The notes under the pieces were generated by a model. It did no database searches. It was not told where the DNA came from and saw only the letters and a list, made by a program, of their open reading frames with translations. The translations under genes and the position numbers were made by a program. A stretch of 64,000 nt of DNA from Salinicola endophyticus (GTDB taxonomy: Bacteria; Pseudomonadota; Gammaproteobacteria; Pseudomonadales; Halomonadaceae), in NCBI RefSeq assembly GCF_040536835.1, contig NZ_CP159578.1:744001-808000 (forward strand). The letters run 5' to 3'. Shown here in pieces: positions 10,911-19,098 of the stretch (position 1 is the stretch's first letter; every line of letters starts with the position of its first letter).

Positions 10911-10959
10911 CTATCAAGCAGTAACTATCCGGCGGCCTGGCCGCCAGTCGTGGCCGCTT

Positions 10960-10986
10960 CTCGCCGCGGGTATCCCCCGCGGCGAG
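10960..10986 (+). terminator. hairpin terminator after the ABC transporter operon
   Basis: An 11-bp perfect stem (CTCGCCGCGGG) with a 5-nt loop, between two convergent genes. The T-run after it is short and interrupted. Confidence 0.6.
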
Positions 10987-11061
10987 TTCGTTGGCGTTGG
11001 CGCATGAAAGGCTGGCTAGGGAATGGATGTCTGATTGCGACTCGATAGGCTGGGGGGAGGG

Positions 11062-11850
11062 CTAGTGTCGAACCAGGCGATAGCGAATACCCGCTTCGTC
11101 CAGCGCCTCGCGCTGTGGCGCTGCCAGACCTGCGTCGATCAGCACCAGGTCGAATTCGCTGAGATCGGCCAGCCGATGCAGCGCGCTGTGGCCGAACTTG
11201 GCGCTGTGCACCAGCAGGATGCGGCGCTCGGCGGCGGCCATCTGGGCGCGCTTGATCTGGGTCACCGCCGGGTCCTGCACGTAGGCGGTGGTGCCGAGGA
11301 TCGCCGAGGCGGAGAGCACCGCCACATTGGCGCGCAGGCTGGCCAGCGTCTGCTCGCAGAGCAGGCCGAAGGTGGCGTTGAAGCGCGGCTGGTAGTCGCC
11401 GCCCAGGGTGATCAGGCGGATATCGCTGGTCGCCTTGAGCCGCTCGATGCTCGCCAGACCGTTGGTGATCACGGTCAGCGGTGCGCGCTCCGGCAGTAGC
11501 GCGGCGAGCGCGGCGCAGGTGGTGGAGTCGTCGAGGATCAGCGCCTCGCCGGCGGCGATCTCCTGCAGCGCGGCGCGGGCCAGGGCGCGCTTCTCACCGG
11601 CGGCGAGCTGGGCGCGCAGGGCGAAGTTGCTCTCGAACACGCTGGAGGCGCGGGTGGTGACGCCGCCGTGCTGCTTGTTGACCATGCCCTGGGCGACGAG
11701 GGCATCGAGGTCGCGGTGCACCGTCATGCGGCTGACGCCGAAGCGGGTGGCCAGCTCGTCGACCTGTGCGGCGCCGGCCTGGATCACATAGTCGAGCAGC
11801 GCCTGGCGGCGTGCGGTGGCGTCCCGTTGGCGTTTTGGGGTGTCAGGCAT
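11062..11850 (-). CDS. DeoR/GlpR-family transcriptional regulator
   Basis: A 262-residue regulator. The N-terminal winged helix-turn-helix (about residues 14-70) includes DELATRFGVSRMTVHRDLD, the typical DeoR recognition region. The effector domain, related to phosphosugar-binding isomerase folds, has DDSTTCAALA and TNGLASIE. DeoR regulators normally respond to a sugar phosphate. It is cotranscribed with the second dehydrogenase: its ATG lies 8 bp before that gene's end. It is the only transcription factor seen in the cluster, so it probably controls the whole set through the recurring TCATATG sites; that link is inference. Confidence 0.9.
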   Translation of the reverse strand: MPDTPKRQRDATARRQALLDYVIQAGAAQVDELATRFGVSRMTVHRDLDALVAQGMVNKQHGGVTTRASSVFESNFALRAQLAAGEKRALARAALQEIAAGEALILDDSTTCAALAALLPERAPLTVITNGLASIERLKATSDIRLITLGGDYQPRFNATFGLLCEQTLASLRANVAVLSASAILGTTAYVQDPAVTQIKRAQMAAAERRILLVHSAKFGHSALHRLADLSEFDLVLIDAGLAAPQREALDEAGIRYRLVRH

Positions 11851-12973
11851 CCTGGGTCAGCACCACCTTGATCGAATCGCGCCGGGCGGCGATCTCGAAG
11901 CCGCGCTCAAAGTCGCTGAGCGGCACCCGATGGGTGACGATGCCGCGGGTGGTCACCAGACCGCGGGCGAGCAGATCGATCGCCACCGGATAGGTGTGGG
12001 GCGAGAGGTGCGAGCCGCGAATGTCCAGCTCCTTGCGGTCGCCGATGGTCGACCAGTCGACCTGAGTCGGCTCCTTGAACACGCTGAACTCGACGAAGCG
12101 CCCCAGCTTGCGCAGCGCCTCCAGCCCCTGGATCACCCCGCTGGGCGAGCCGGTGGCGTCGATGTAGACGTCGCAGCCGTAGCCGTTGGTGAGGGCGCGC
12201 ACCTCGCCGGCGATGTCGTCGCGATGCGGGTTGAAGAGATGCTCGGCGCCGTACTCCCGAGCCAACTCGAGGCGGTCGTCGTGGGTGTCGACCAGGATCA
12301 GCCGCTTGGGCGTCTTGAGCCGGGCGAGCTGGACCATGGCCAGGCCGATCGGACCGCCGCCGGCGATCACTACGGTATCGTCGAACTGGATCTCGGCGCG
12401 GTTCACCGCATGGATGCCGCAGGCAAGGGGTTCCAGAAAGGCGGCATCCTCCACCGACAGCCGCGGGTCGACCGGGTGCAGCACGGCATTCTCGGGTACG
12501 CGCAGGTATTCGGCCATGCCGCCGTCGGCGACGCCGCCCTGGAAGCCGAAGATATGGTGCACCTCGCACATCCAGTAGTGGCCGCGCTGGCAATAGAAGC
12601 ACTGGCGACAGGGGATGATCTGCTCCGGTACCACGCGCTGGCCCAGGGTCACGCCGCCGAAGTGTTCGGCGGCACCCTCACCGAGGGCCACGACCTCGCC
12701 GGCGAATTCGTGACCGACGATCATCGGCGGCTTGACGAAGGCGGCGAAACGCTCGCCGTCGCCCCAGTACATGGCGGCGCCGTCGCGGCACTTGAGGTCG
12801 CTGCCGCAGATACCGCAGGCGTGAATCTTGAGGATCAGCTCCCGTGGCCCCGGTCGTGGCGTGGCCACCTGCTCGAGCCGGTAGTCCCCCGGGCCGTGGC
12901 AGACCACGGCGTGCATGGTGTCGGGCAGCGGGGCGGTGCTGCGCGCGTCAGTACTAGGGGCGGGGCTTGGCAT
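11843..12973 (-). CDS. zinc-dependent polyol dehydrogenase, second EltD-type paralogue
   Basis: A 376-residue medium-chain zinc dehydrogenase closely related to the protein at 5259-6371. Both share GYGCDVYI, the KLGRFVEFSVFK block and VTHKLPL/VTHRVPL near the end. Catalytic zinc ligands are in ACGICGSDLK and VGHEF, and the structural zinc cysteines are in CRQCFYCQRGHYWMC. The coenzyme fold starts at AGGGPIGLA. An N-terminal extension of about 18 residues is rich in Ser, Ala and Pro. It diverges from the FGGY kinase operon across a 304-bp gap and overlaps the regulator gene. It may act on a different tetritol stereoisomer from its paralogue, or supply the ketose phosphorylated by the FGGY kinase. 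Confidence 0.85.
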   Translation of the reverse strand: MPSPAPSTDARSTAPLPDTMHAVVCHGPGDYRLEQVATPRPGPRELILKIHACGICGSDLKCRDGAAMYWGDGERFAAFVKPPMIVGHEFAGEVVALGEGAAEHFGGVTLGQRVVPEQIIPCRQCFYCQRGHYWMCEVHHIFGFQGGVADGGMAEYLRVPENAVLHPVDPRLSVEDAAFLEPLACGIHAVNRAEIQFDDTVVIAGGGPIGLAMVQLARLKTPKRLILVDTHDDRLELAREYGAEHLFNPHRDDIAGEVRALTNGYGCDVYIDATGSPSGVIQGLEALRKLGRFVEFSVFKEPTQVDWSTIGDRKELDIRGSHLSPHTYPVAIDLLARGLVTTRGIVTHRVPLSDFERGFEIAARRDSIKVVLTQDA

Positions 12974-13277
12974 GCGGCTCTCCCGAGTGAATGAGCGGGC
13001 AGGGGCCCTGGAAGTCTTTCATGCAAGTCGATCCCGAAAATCTACTTCCATTCATAACATTCTGGCGTGATTTTGGGTGCCATGACTTTGGTCTAGCCTC
13101 TGCTTCTCAGGCTGGTGGTGTTTTTCAAGCATATGAAAATAAAATTCTTATTTGTCTATCTCGTAAGCGCTAACACCATCGTCTAAGGCGGCATTTTCAC
13201 AGTTCGATGTTAGAAATGCCGGAGTCGGTCGATCGTCGGCCGGTGCTCAGCGCGTCTCTATGGGGCAGGAGGCAGAT
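12974..13277. promoter_or_regulatory. divergent promoter region with a TCATATG-type site
   Basis: A 304-bp gap between the leftward dehydrogenase-regulator pair and the rightward FGGY kinase operon. An AT-rich core at about 13115-13165 contains CATATG at 13130-13135 (AAGCATATGAAA, TCATATG on the other strand). AGGAGG at 13267-13272 is the ribosome site for the kinase. No gene is seen. Confidence 0.45.
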
Positions 13278-14855
13278 GTGGCGCAAGGCTATCTGATGGG
13301 GCTCGACGGCGGGTCGAGCGCGACCAAGGCGGTGATCTTCGAGCTCGCCGGTGACGTGGTGGGCGTGGGGCGGCAATCCTCACCGCTGGAACATCCCCAG
13401 GCGCACTGGGTCGAGCGCGACATGGAGACGGTCTGGGCCGGCGCGGCCGGGGCCATCCGTGACGCGCTGGCGCAGGCCGGGGTGAGCGCCAGCGAGATTC
13501 TCGCTGTCGGCGTGACCGCCCACGGCGATGGTCTCTACCCCGTCGACCGCCACGGCGAGGCGCTGGGCAAGGGCATCACCTCGCTCGACAGCCGTGCCGC
13601 CGGGGTGGTCGAGCGCTGGTGCCACGCAGGCGTGCACGAGCAGGCGCTGGCGCGTCTCGGCCAGGTGCCGTTCGCGTTCTCGCCGGTGGCGCTGCTGGCG
13701 TGGATGCGTACCGAGCAGCCCGAGCGTTTCGCTGCCCTCGGCCACGTGCTGACCTGCAAGGACTGGCTGCGGTTCAAGCTGTGCGGCGAGATCGCCACCG
13801 ATTTCACCGAGGCGAGCAGCGGCTATACCGACGTGCACACCCAGCGCTACAGCCGCGAGGGGCTGGCTCTGCTCGGTATCGAGCCGGTCGCCGAGGCGCT
13901 GCCGCCGATTCGCATGCCGGAGGAGATCGTAGGCCAGGTCACTGCGGCGGCGGCACGCGAGACCGGCCTGATCGCCGGCACCCCGGTGGCCGCCGGTCTG
14001 CACGATGTCACCGCCAGCGCGCTGGGGCTGGGCAACGTCGACAGCGACAGCCTGACCATCGCCGCCGGCACCTTCAGTATCAACGAGGTGTTCTCCGACG
14101 TGCCGCGCCCCGATGCGCGCTGGGCCACGCGCAACGGTCTGCGGCCGGGGCAGTGGCTCAACATGGCGATCTCGCCGGCGTCGTCGAGCAATCTCGAGTG
14201 GTTCCATCGCCAGTGGGGGCGCCCCGGCGATGGTGGCACCGCGGCCTTCCTGGCCGATATGGAGGAGGCCCTGGAAGAGGCCTTCGCCAGCGACTCGCGG
14301 CTGGTCTATCACCCTTTCCTGTACGGCTCCCCTTATGCGGAGCCGGCCAGCGCCGGGCTGTTCGGGCTGCAGGGCTGGCACCAGCGTGGCCATGTGCTGC
14401 GCGCGATCCTCGAAGGCGTGGTCTGCAACCATCGCGTGCACGTGGATGCGCTGGCCTCGCGCTTTGCCATCCGGCGCACGCGGATCACCGGCGGCGGCAG
14501 CCATTCGCCGCGTCTGGCGCAACTGTTCGCCGACATCCTGGGTCGCGAGATCGAGACTGCGCGGACCCAGGAGGCCGCCGCCTGGGGGGCGGCGATCTGT
14601 GCCGGTGTCGGCGCCGGGGTATTCCCCTCGATCGCCGCGGCGGCGGCGCTGTGTGAGCCGCAGCAGTGCTACCGCCCCGACCCGCAGCGCCAGCAGGCAT
14701 GCCAGGTGCGTTTCGAGCGCTATCAGCGTCTGGTCGAGTGTCTGCGCCCGCTATGGGGCATGCTCGATAGCCAGGCCGCGACGCATGCCGACGCAACGGA
14801 AGGCGCGACGCCCATTTCCGCTACCTCTGCGCCCACCCCGGGAGAGCACCCATGA
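13278..14855 (+). CDS. FGGY-family carbohydrate/polyol kinase (LyxK/EryA-like)
   Basis: A two-domain kinase of 525 residues from a GTG start. The GTG at 13278 is chosen because AGGAGG lies 5 nt before it; the in-frame ATG at 13260 is upstream of that site. The N-terminal phosphate loop is GLDGGSSATKAV, the middle carries AHGDGLYPVD, the adenosine-side motif is ITGGGSHSPRLAQLFADILG, and AWGAA closes the family signature. Overall it resembles L-xylulokinase and erythritol kinase more than glycerol kinase, for instance in the block with SPASSSNLEWF. It is the first gene of a three-gene operon whose members overlap by 4 bp. The substrate could be a tetritol, a ketose or another polyol. Confidence 0.85.
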   Translation: MAQGYLMGLDGGSSATKAVIFELAGDVVGVGRQSSPLEHPQAHWVERDMETVWAGAAGAIRDALAQAGVSASEILAVGVTAHGDGLYPVDRHGEALGKGITSLDSRAAGVVERWCHAGVHEQALARLGQVPFAFSPVALLAWMRTEQPERFAALGHVLTCKDWLRFKLCGEIATDFTEASSGYTDVHTQRYSREGLALLGIEPVAEALPPIRMPEEIVGQVTAAAARETGLIAGTPVAAGLHDVTASALGLGNVDSDSLTIAAGTFSINEVFSDVPRPDARWATRNGLRPGQWLNMAISPASSSNLEWFHRQWGRPGDGGTAAFLADMEEALEEAFASDSRLVYHPFLYGSPYAEPASAGLFGLQGWHQRGHVLRAILEGVVCNHRVHVDALASRFAIRRTRITGGGSHSPRLAQLFADILGREIETARTQEAAAWGAAICAGVGAGVFPSIAAAAALCEPQQCYRPDPQRQQACQVRFERYQRLVECLRPLWGMLDSQAATHADATEGATPISATSAPTPGEHP

Positions 14856-16702
14856 CATCCCATCACGCTGATACGCCAGATGCGCGCCAGGCCACACGTG
14901 AGCGCCTGGCGAACGACCCCAATGTCGAGGTGCTGATCATCGGCGCCGGCATCAACGGCGCCGGGCTGTTCCGCGATCTGGCGCTGCAGGGCGTCGACGT
15001 GCTGATCGTCGACAAGCAGGACTTCTGCGCCGGCGCCAGCGCCGCGCCGTCACGGCTGATCCACGGCGGGCTCAAGTATCTGGAGACCGGCGAGTTCCGG
15101 CTGGTGGCGCAGTCGACCCGCGAGCGCAACCTGCTGCTGCGCAACGCCCCCCACGTGGTCCACCCGCTGCGCACGGCGATGCCGACCCACAGTTGGTTCG
15201 GTGGCATCTGGCCCTCGCTCAAGCGCTTCCTCCGCCGCCCGGCCAAGATCGACGACCGCGGCGTGCTGATCAGCGAGGTGGGGCTCACCCTCTATGACTT
15301 CTTCGGTCGTCACTTTCGCAGCATGCCGCGCCACTCGGTGCTCTTCGGGCGTCGGGTGCGCGAGTCGTTGCCGGACGTGCGTAACGACGTCAAGGCGCTG
15401 CACACCTACTACGACGCGGCGATCACCCAGGCCGAGCGGCTCGGCTTCGAGCTGATCGACGACGGCTGCCGCGCCCACCGCGGGGCGCTGGCGCTCAACT
15501 ACACGACCCTGGACTCCGTGACTCTGGACTCCGAGACCCTCGATCCCGTGGCCGGCCAGCAGTCGGGGCAGGGCGGTACCGAGGGTGCCACCCTGCGCTT
15601 CAGCGATGCCGAGGGTGAGGCCTTCGAAGTGCGCCCGCGCATCGTGATCAACGCCGGCGGCGCCTGGATCGATGAGATCAACCGGCTGCTGGGGCGCGAG
15701 ACGGCCTATATCGGTGGCACCAAGGGCGGCCATCTGATCGTCGATGTGCCCGAGATCCGGCGTCAGCTCGATGGCCGCATGATCTACTTCGGCACCCCCG
15801 ACGGGCGGATCTGCCTGATCTATCCGTTCATGCAGCACGTGCTGGTGGGGGCGACCGATATCCGCTGCGACGACCCCGATCAGGCGGTATGCGACGACGA
15901 CGAGCGCGACTACATGCTGGAGGCGGTGCGCTATCTGTTTCCGGATCTGGATATCGGCGCCGAGCGGGTACGCTACCGCTATAGCGGTGTCCGCCCGCTG
16001 CCGCGCAGCGACGCCGACGACCCCGGCCAGATCAGCCGCGATCACGCCGTGCGCGAGGATCGCCTCGGCGAGGTGCCGCTGCTCTCGCTGGTGGGCGGCA
16101 AGTGGACCACCTTCCGCGGCTTTGCCGCCGAGGTGGCCGACGACGTGCTGGCACGGCTAGGACGCCGGCGCGACCTGAGCACCGAGCAACTGGCGATCGG
16201 TGGCGGCCACGGCTATCCCCAGGACGAGGCCGCCCGCGATCTCTGGCTGGGCCGGGTGGCGGCGGCCTGCGGCGGCGACCGGCGCCGCGCGATCACGTTG
16301 CTCGAGCGCTACGGCAGCCGTGGCGAAGCGGTGGCGGCGCACTGTGAGGCCATCGCCGAGGGCCAGCAGCCGCTGGCCTCGCTGCCCGACTATCGGGCGG
16401 GAGAGATCGACTTCGTATGCCGCTTCGAGCGTGTCGAACGGCTCGGCGACGTGCTGTTCCGGCGCCTGCCCATCGCGCTTTCGGCGCGGCTGACGGCCGC
16501 GGTGGTGGCGGAGGTGGCGACACACTGCGGCACGGCGCTGGGCTGGTCGGCGGCAGCGCGGGAGGCCGAGATCGCTCGGGCCCACGCCATCGCCAGCGAG
16601 CATCACGGCGTGGATCTGGGCCCATTTGATGCCGCCGAGTCTGCGGATTCCGTATCGCAGACGGAGACGGGTGCGGGTGCAGAAAGAGGAGAAGCGCGAT
16701 GA
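14852..16702 (+). CDS. FAD-dependent polyol-phosphate dehydrogenase (GlpD/EryB-like)
   Basis: A 616-residue flavoprotein of the glycerol-3-phosphate dehydrogenase family. The FAD-binding fold starts at LIIGAGINGAGLFRDLALQG, followed by ASAAPSRLIHGGLKYLE, and the substrate-side motifs include GGKWTTFRGFA. Such enzymes pass electrons to quinone at the inner membrane face. In Brucella the relative EryB oxidises erythritol-4-phosphate. Translational coupling to the kinase and aldolase genes (4-bp ATGA overlaps on both sides) says it acts between them. An insertion at about residues 218-245 contains a short repeat of TLDS units and a Gly/Gln-rich run that look like local sequence expansion. Ordinary glycerol-3-phosphate dehydrogenase is the main alternative. 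Confidence 0.82.
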   Translation: MTSHHADTPDARQATRERLANDPNVEVLIIGAGINGAGLFRDLALQGVDVLIVDKQDFCAGASAAPSRLIHGGLKYLETGEFRLVAQSTRERNLLLRNAPHVVHPLRTAMPTHSWFGGIWPSLKRFLRRPAKIDDRGVLISEVGLTLYDFFGRHFRSMPRHSVLFGRRVRESLPDVRNDVKALHTYYDAAITQAERLGFELIDDGCRAHRGALALNYTTLDSVTLDSETLDPVAGQQSGQGGTEGATLRFSDAEGEAFEVRPRIVINAGGAWIDEINRLLGRETAYIGGTKGGHLIVDVPEIRRQLDGRMIYFGTPDGRICLIYPFMQHVLVGATDIRCDDPDQAVCDDDERDYMLEAVRYLFPDLDIGAERVRYRYSGVRPLPRSDADDPGQISRDHAVREDRLGEVPLLSLVGGKWTTFRGFAAEVADDVLARLGRRRDLSTEQLAIGGGHGYPQDEAARDLWLGRVAAACGGDRRRAITLLERYGSRGEAVAAHCEAIAEGQQPLASLPDYRAGEIDFVCRFERVERLGDVLFRRLPIALSARLTAAVVAEVATHCGTALGWSAAAREAEIARAHAIASEHHGVDLGPFDAAESADSVSQTETGAGAERGEAR

Positions 16703-17517
16703 ACGCAACGCCCAGCGCGGCCCAGCTCCGCTGTGGCCGCCTGTTCCGCCGCGCCAGCGGGCGCAGCTGCATGGTCGCCTTCGATCGCACCCTGCTGGCG
16801 GGGCCGGTGGATCACGCCCGGGATGCGCACGGCGTGTGTGCGGCGATCACGGCGGCCGGCCCCGATGCGGTGCTGCTGTCGCCGGGCCTGCTCAAGCAGA
16901 ATGCGGCGCTGTTCGCCTGCCGCGAGGCGCCGGCGGCGGTGGTGCGCATCGACTACCCCTGCGTGGGCGACTTCACCCTCGCCGGCGAGGAGCACCAGCG
17001 CCTGCTCGCGACCCCTGAGGAGGCCCAGGCGCTGGGTGCCGATGCGGTGGTGATGTGCCTGATCTCGGGCTACGCCGACCCGGCGCGGGAGGCCGACAAT
17101 CTGGCCCGGGTGGCGCAGACCGCGCGCCGCTGCGAGGCGCTGGGACTGCCGCTGATCGTCGAGGCGGTGGTGTGGGGCGAGCGCGAGGGCGGCCGTCTCG
17201 ACCCCGAGCGGATCGCCCGGGTGGCGCGGATCGCTGCCGAGCTGGGGGCTGATCTGGTCAAGGCGCAGTTCACCGGCGAGATCGCCGACATGCGCCTGCT
17301 CGCGGCGAGCTGCCCGGTACCCGTGCTGATCCTGGGCGGGGCGGCGATGGGCGACGACGCGGCGCTGGCGCGCTTCACTGACCAGGCGCTCGAGGGTGGT
17401 GCCCGCGGGGTGATCTTCGGGCGTAACGCCTGGCAGCGCGATGACCCGGAGCGCGGCATCCGCGCACTGGTAGCCCAAGTGCACGGCGCCGGCCACGACC
17501 GTGATGGCGGCGCGTAG
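16699..17517 (+). CDS. class I aldolase-like protein, DeoC/FbaB/LsrF (DhnA) family
   Basis: A 272-residue TIM-barrel protein. The segment ADLVKAQFTG carries a lysine in the place of the Schiff-base lysine of FbaB and LsrF aldolases. Further family features are MVAFDRTLLAGP near the N-terminus, the mid-barrel LIVEAVVWG, and the phosphate-binding ILGGAAMGDD and ARGVIFGRNAWQ segments. It is the last gene of the kinase-dehydrogenase operon (4-bp overlap). Inference: it cleaves or rearranges the ketose phosphate made by the upstream pair, for example to dihydroxyacetone phosphate plus an aldehyde. In the Brucella ery operon the third enzyme (EryC) is a different, non-aldolase protein, so this arrangement is unusual. 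Confidence 0.8.
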   Translation: MNATPSAAQLRCGRLFRRASGRSCMVAFDRTLLAGPVDHARDAHGVCAAITAAGPDAVLLSPGLLKQNAALFACREAPAAVVRIDYPCVGDFTLAGEEHQRLLATPEEAQALGADAVVMCLISGYADPAREADNLARVAQTARRCEALGLPLIVEAVVWGEREGGRLDPERIARVARIAAELGADLVKAQFTGEIADMRLLAASCPVPVLILGGAAMGDDAALARFTDQALEGGARGVIFGRNAWQRDDPERGIRALVAQVHGAGHDRDGGA

Positions 17518-17729
17518 CGCCGGTGCCATGACCGCCCCGCGGCGCGCGCTTGGCTTATCCCCGGGGCGTCGCTATTCTGTGTGCAAACATTCGATCCCTC
17601 TCCCGGCGCGTCCGGGGCGGGGATGCCGTGCGTCGTTTCCATCCGTTCATTCGAGCGACGGCGCCGCTGTGTTGTCAGGCGGCCTTGCCCGCGAGCCGCA
17701 ACCCGAGAACGAAGGGATCACTGTACGCC

Positions 17730-18950
17730 ATGAGCGAATACTCTCTATTTACTTCCGAATCTGTCTCCGAAGGCCACCCCGACAAGATCGCCGATCAGAT
17801 CTCGGACGCGGTGCTCGATGCCATCATCGCCCGTGACAAGCAGGCGCGCGTGGCCTGCGAGACGCTGGTCAAGACCGGCGTGGCGATCGTCGCCGGCGAA
17901 ATCTCCACCACCGCCTGGGTCGACCTGGAAGAGTTGGTGCGGCGGGTGATCCTGGATATCGGGTACACCTCCTCCGATGTCGGCTTCGACGGCGAGACCT
18001 GCGGCGTGATCAACCTGATCGGCAAGCAGAGCGTGGACATCGCCCAGGGCGTCGACCGCAGCAAGCCGGAGGATCAGGGTGCCGGCGACCAGGGGCTGAT
18101 GTTCGGCTACGCCACCAATGAGACCGACTCCTACATGCCGGCGCCGATCCACTATTCGCACCGACTGGTGGAGCGTCAGGCCGAGCTGCGCAAGAACGGC
18201 ACCCTGGGCTGGCTGCGCCCGGACGCCAAGAGCCAGATCACCTTCACCTATGGTGATGACGGCAAGCCCAACGGTGTCGATGCGGTGGTGCTCTCGACCC
18301 AGCACGACCCGGAGATCTCCCAGGAGGAGCTGCGCAAGGCGGTGGAGGAGCTGATCATCCGCGACGTGCTCCCCGCCGCCTGGATCCACGCCGGCACCCG
18401 CTTCCATATCAATCCCACCGGCAAGTTCGTGATCGGCGGCCCGGTGGGCGACTGCGGCCTGACCGGGCGCAAGATCATCGTCGATACCTATGGCGGCATG
18501 GCGCGTCACGGTGGCGGTGCCTTCTCCGGCAAGGACCCCTCCAAGGTCGACCGCAGCGCCGCCTACGCCGGACGCTACGTGGCCAAGAACGTGGTCGCCG
18601 CGGGGCTCGCCGACAAGTGCGAGATCCAGGTCTCCTACGCCATCGGCGTGGCCGAGCCGACCTCGGTGTCGATCAACACCTTCGGTACCGGCAAGATCGC
18701 CGAGGCCAAGATCATCGAGCTGGTGCGCGAGCACTTCGATCTGCGCCCTTATGCGATCACTCGCATGCTCGACCTTCTGCATCCGATGTATCGCCTCACC
18801 GCGGCCTATGGCCACTTCGGGCGCGAGCCGTTCGAGACCAGCTACACCTGGACCGACGTCAACGGTGAGCGCCAGACCGAGACCTTCACCGCCTTCCCGT
18901 GGGAGAAGACCGACCGCGCCGAGGCGCTGCGCGCCGCCGCCGGTCTCTGA
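17730..18950 (+). CDS. metK: S-adenosylmethionine synthetase
   Basis: Makes S-adenosylmethionine from methionine and ATP in the cytoplasm. The 406-residue protein has GHPDKIADQ near the N-terminus, the adenosine/phosphate motif [12 protein letters not shown], and the glycine-rich [16 protein letters not shown]. The ATG at 17730 gives the standard start [15 protein letters not shown]; an in-frame upstream ATG would add 60 residues without family support. The gap before it (212 bp) is gene-free and I see no recognisable SAM riboswitch. A strong terminator follows. Confidence 0.97.
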   Translation: MSEYSLFTSESVSEGHPDKIADQISDAVLDAIIARDKQARVACETLVKTGVAIVAGEISTTAWVDLEELVRRVILDIGYTSSDVGFDGETCGVINLIGKQSVDIAQGVDRSKPEDQGAGDQGLMFGYATNETDSYMPAPIHYSHRLVERQAELRKNGTLGWLRPDAKSQITFTYGDDGKPNGVDAVVLSTQHDPEISQEELRKAVEELIIRDVLPAAWIHAGTRFHINPTGKFVIGGPVGDCGLTGRKIIVDTYGGMARHGGGAFSGKDPSKVDRSAAYAGRYVAKNVVAAGLADKCEIQVSYAIGVAEPTSVSINTFGTGKIAEAKIIELVREHFDLRPYAITRMLDLLHPMYRLTAAYGHFGREPFETSYTWTDVNGERQTETFTAFPWEKTDRAEALRAAAGL

Positions 18951-18988
18951 GTCTGCGGCGTCCGACACTCTCTACCTGTGACGCAGCC

Positions 18989-19012
18989 ACGGGCCCGCTT
19001 CGGCGGGCCCGT
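18989..19012 (+). terminator. terminator after metK
   Basis: ACGGGCCCGC, a TTCG tetraloop and the perfect complement, followed by a short T tract. Outer flanks (GACGCA and TGCGTC) can extend the stem. Confidence 0.85.
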
Positions 19013-19039
19013 TTGCGTCGCGGGTATCACCTTTCACGC

Positions 19040-19081
19040 ATGGCAATTCACATATGGCTATTTACGTATGGCAATTTACGT
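19040..19081 (+). repeat. three tandem copies of a 14-bp repeat upstream of the antiporter gene
   Basis: Three head-to-tail units at 19040-19053, 19054-19067 and 19068-19081, with consensus ATGGCAATTTACGT. A partial unit (TTTCACGC) precedes them and ATGAC follows. They end 6 bp before the AGGAGG ribosome site of the antiporter gene. Copies differ at one to three positions. The unit is AT-rich and each begins with ATG; since 14 is not a multiple of 3, the ATGs fall in different frames. Confidence 0.8.
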
Positions 19082-19098
19082 ATGACTAGGAGGCCCTC

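Noticed and set aside
13260..13277. ATG at 13260 as the FGGY kinase start
   Set aside because: The strong AGGAGG site lies inside this extension and points to the GTG at 13278.
17518..17729. SAM riboswitch upstream of metK
   Set aside because: No conserved core of the SAM-I, SAM-II or SAM-IV types could be recognised in the 212-bp gap.
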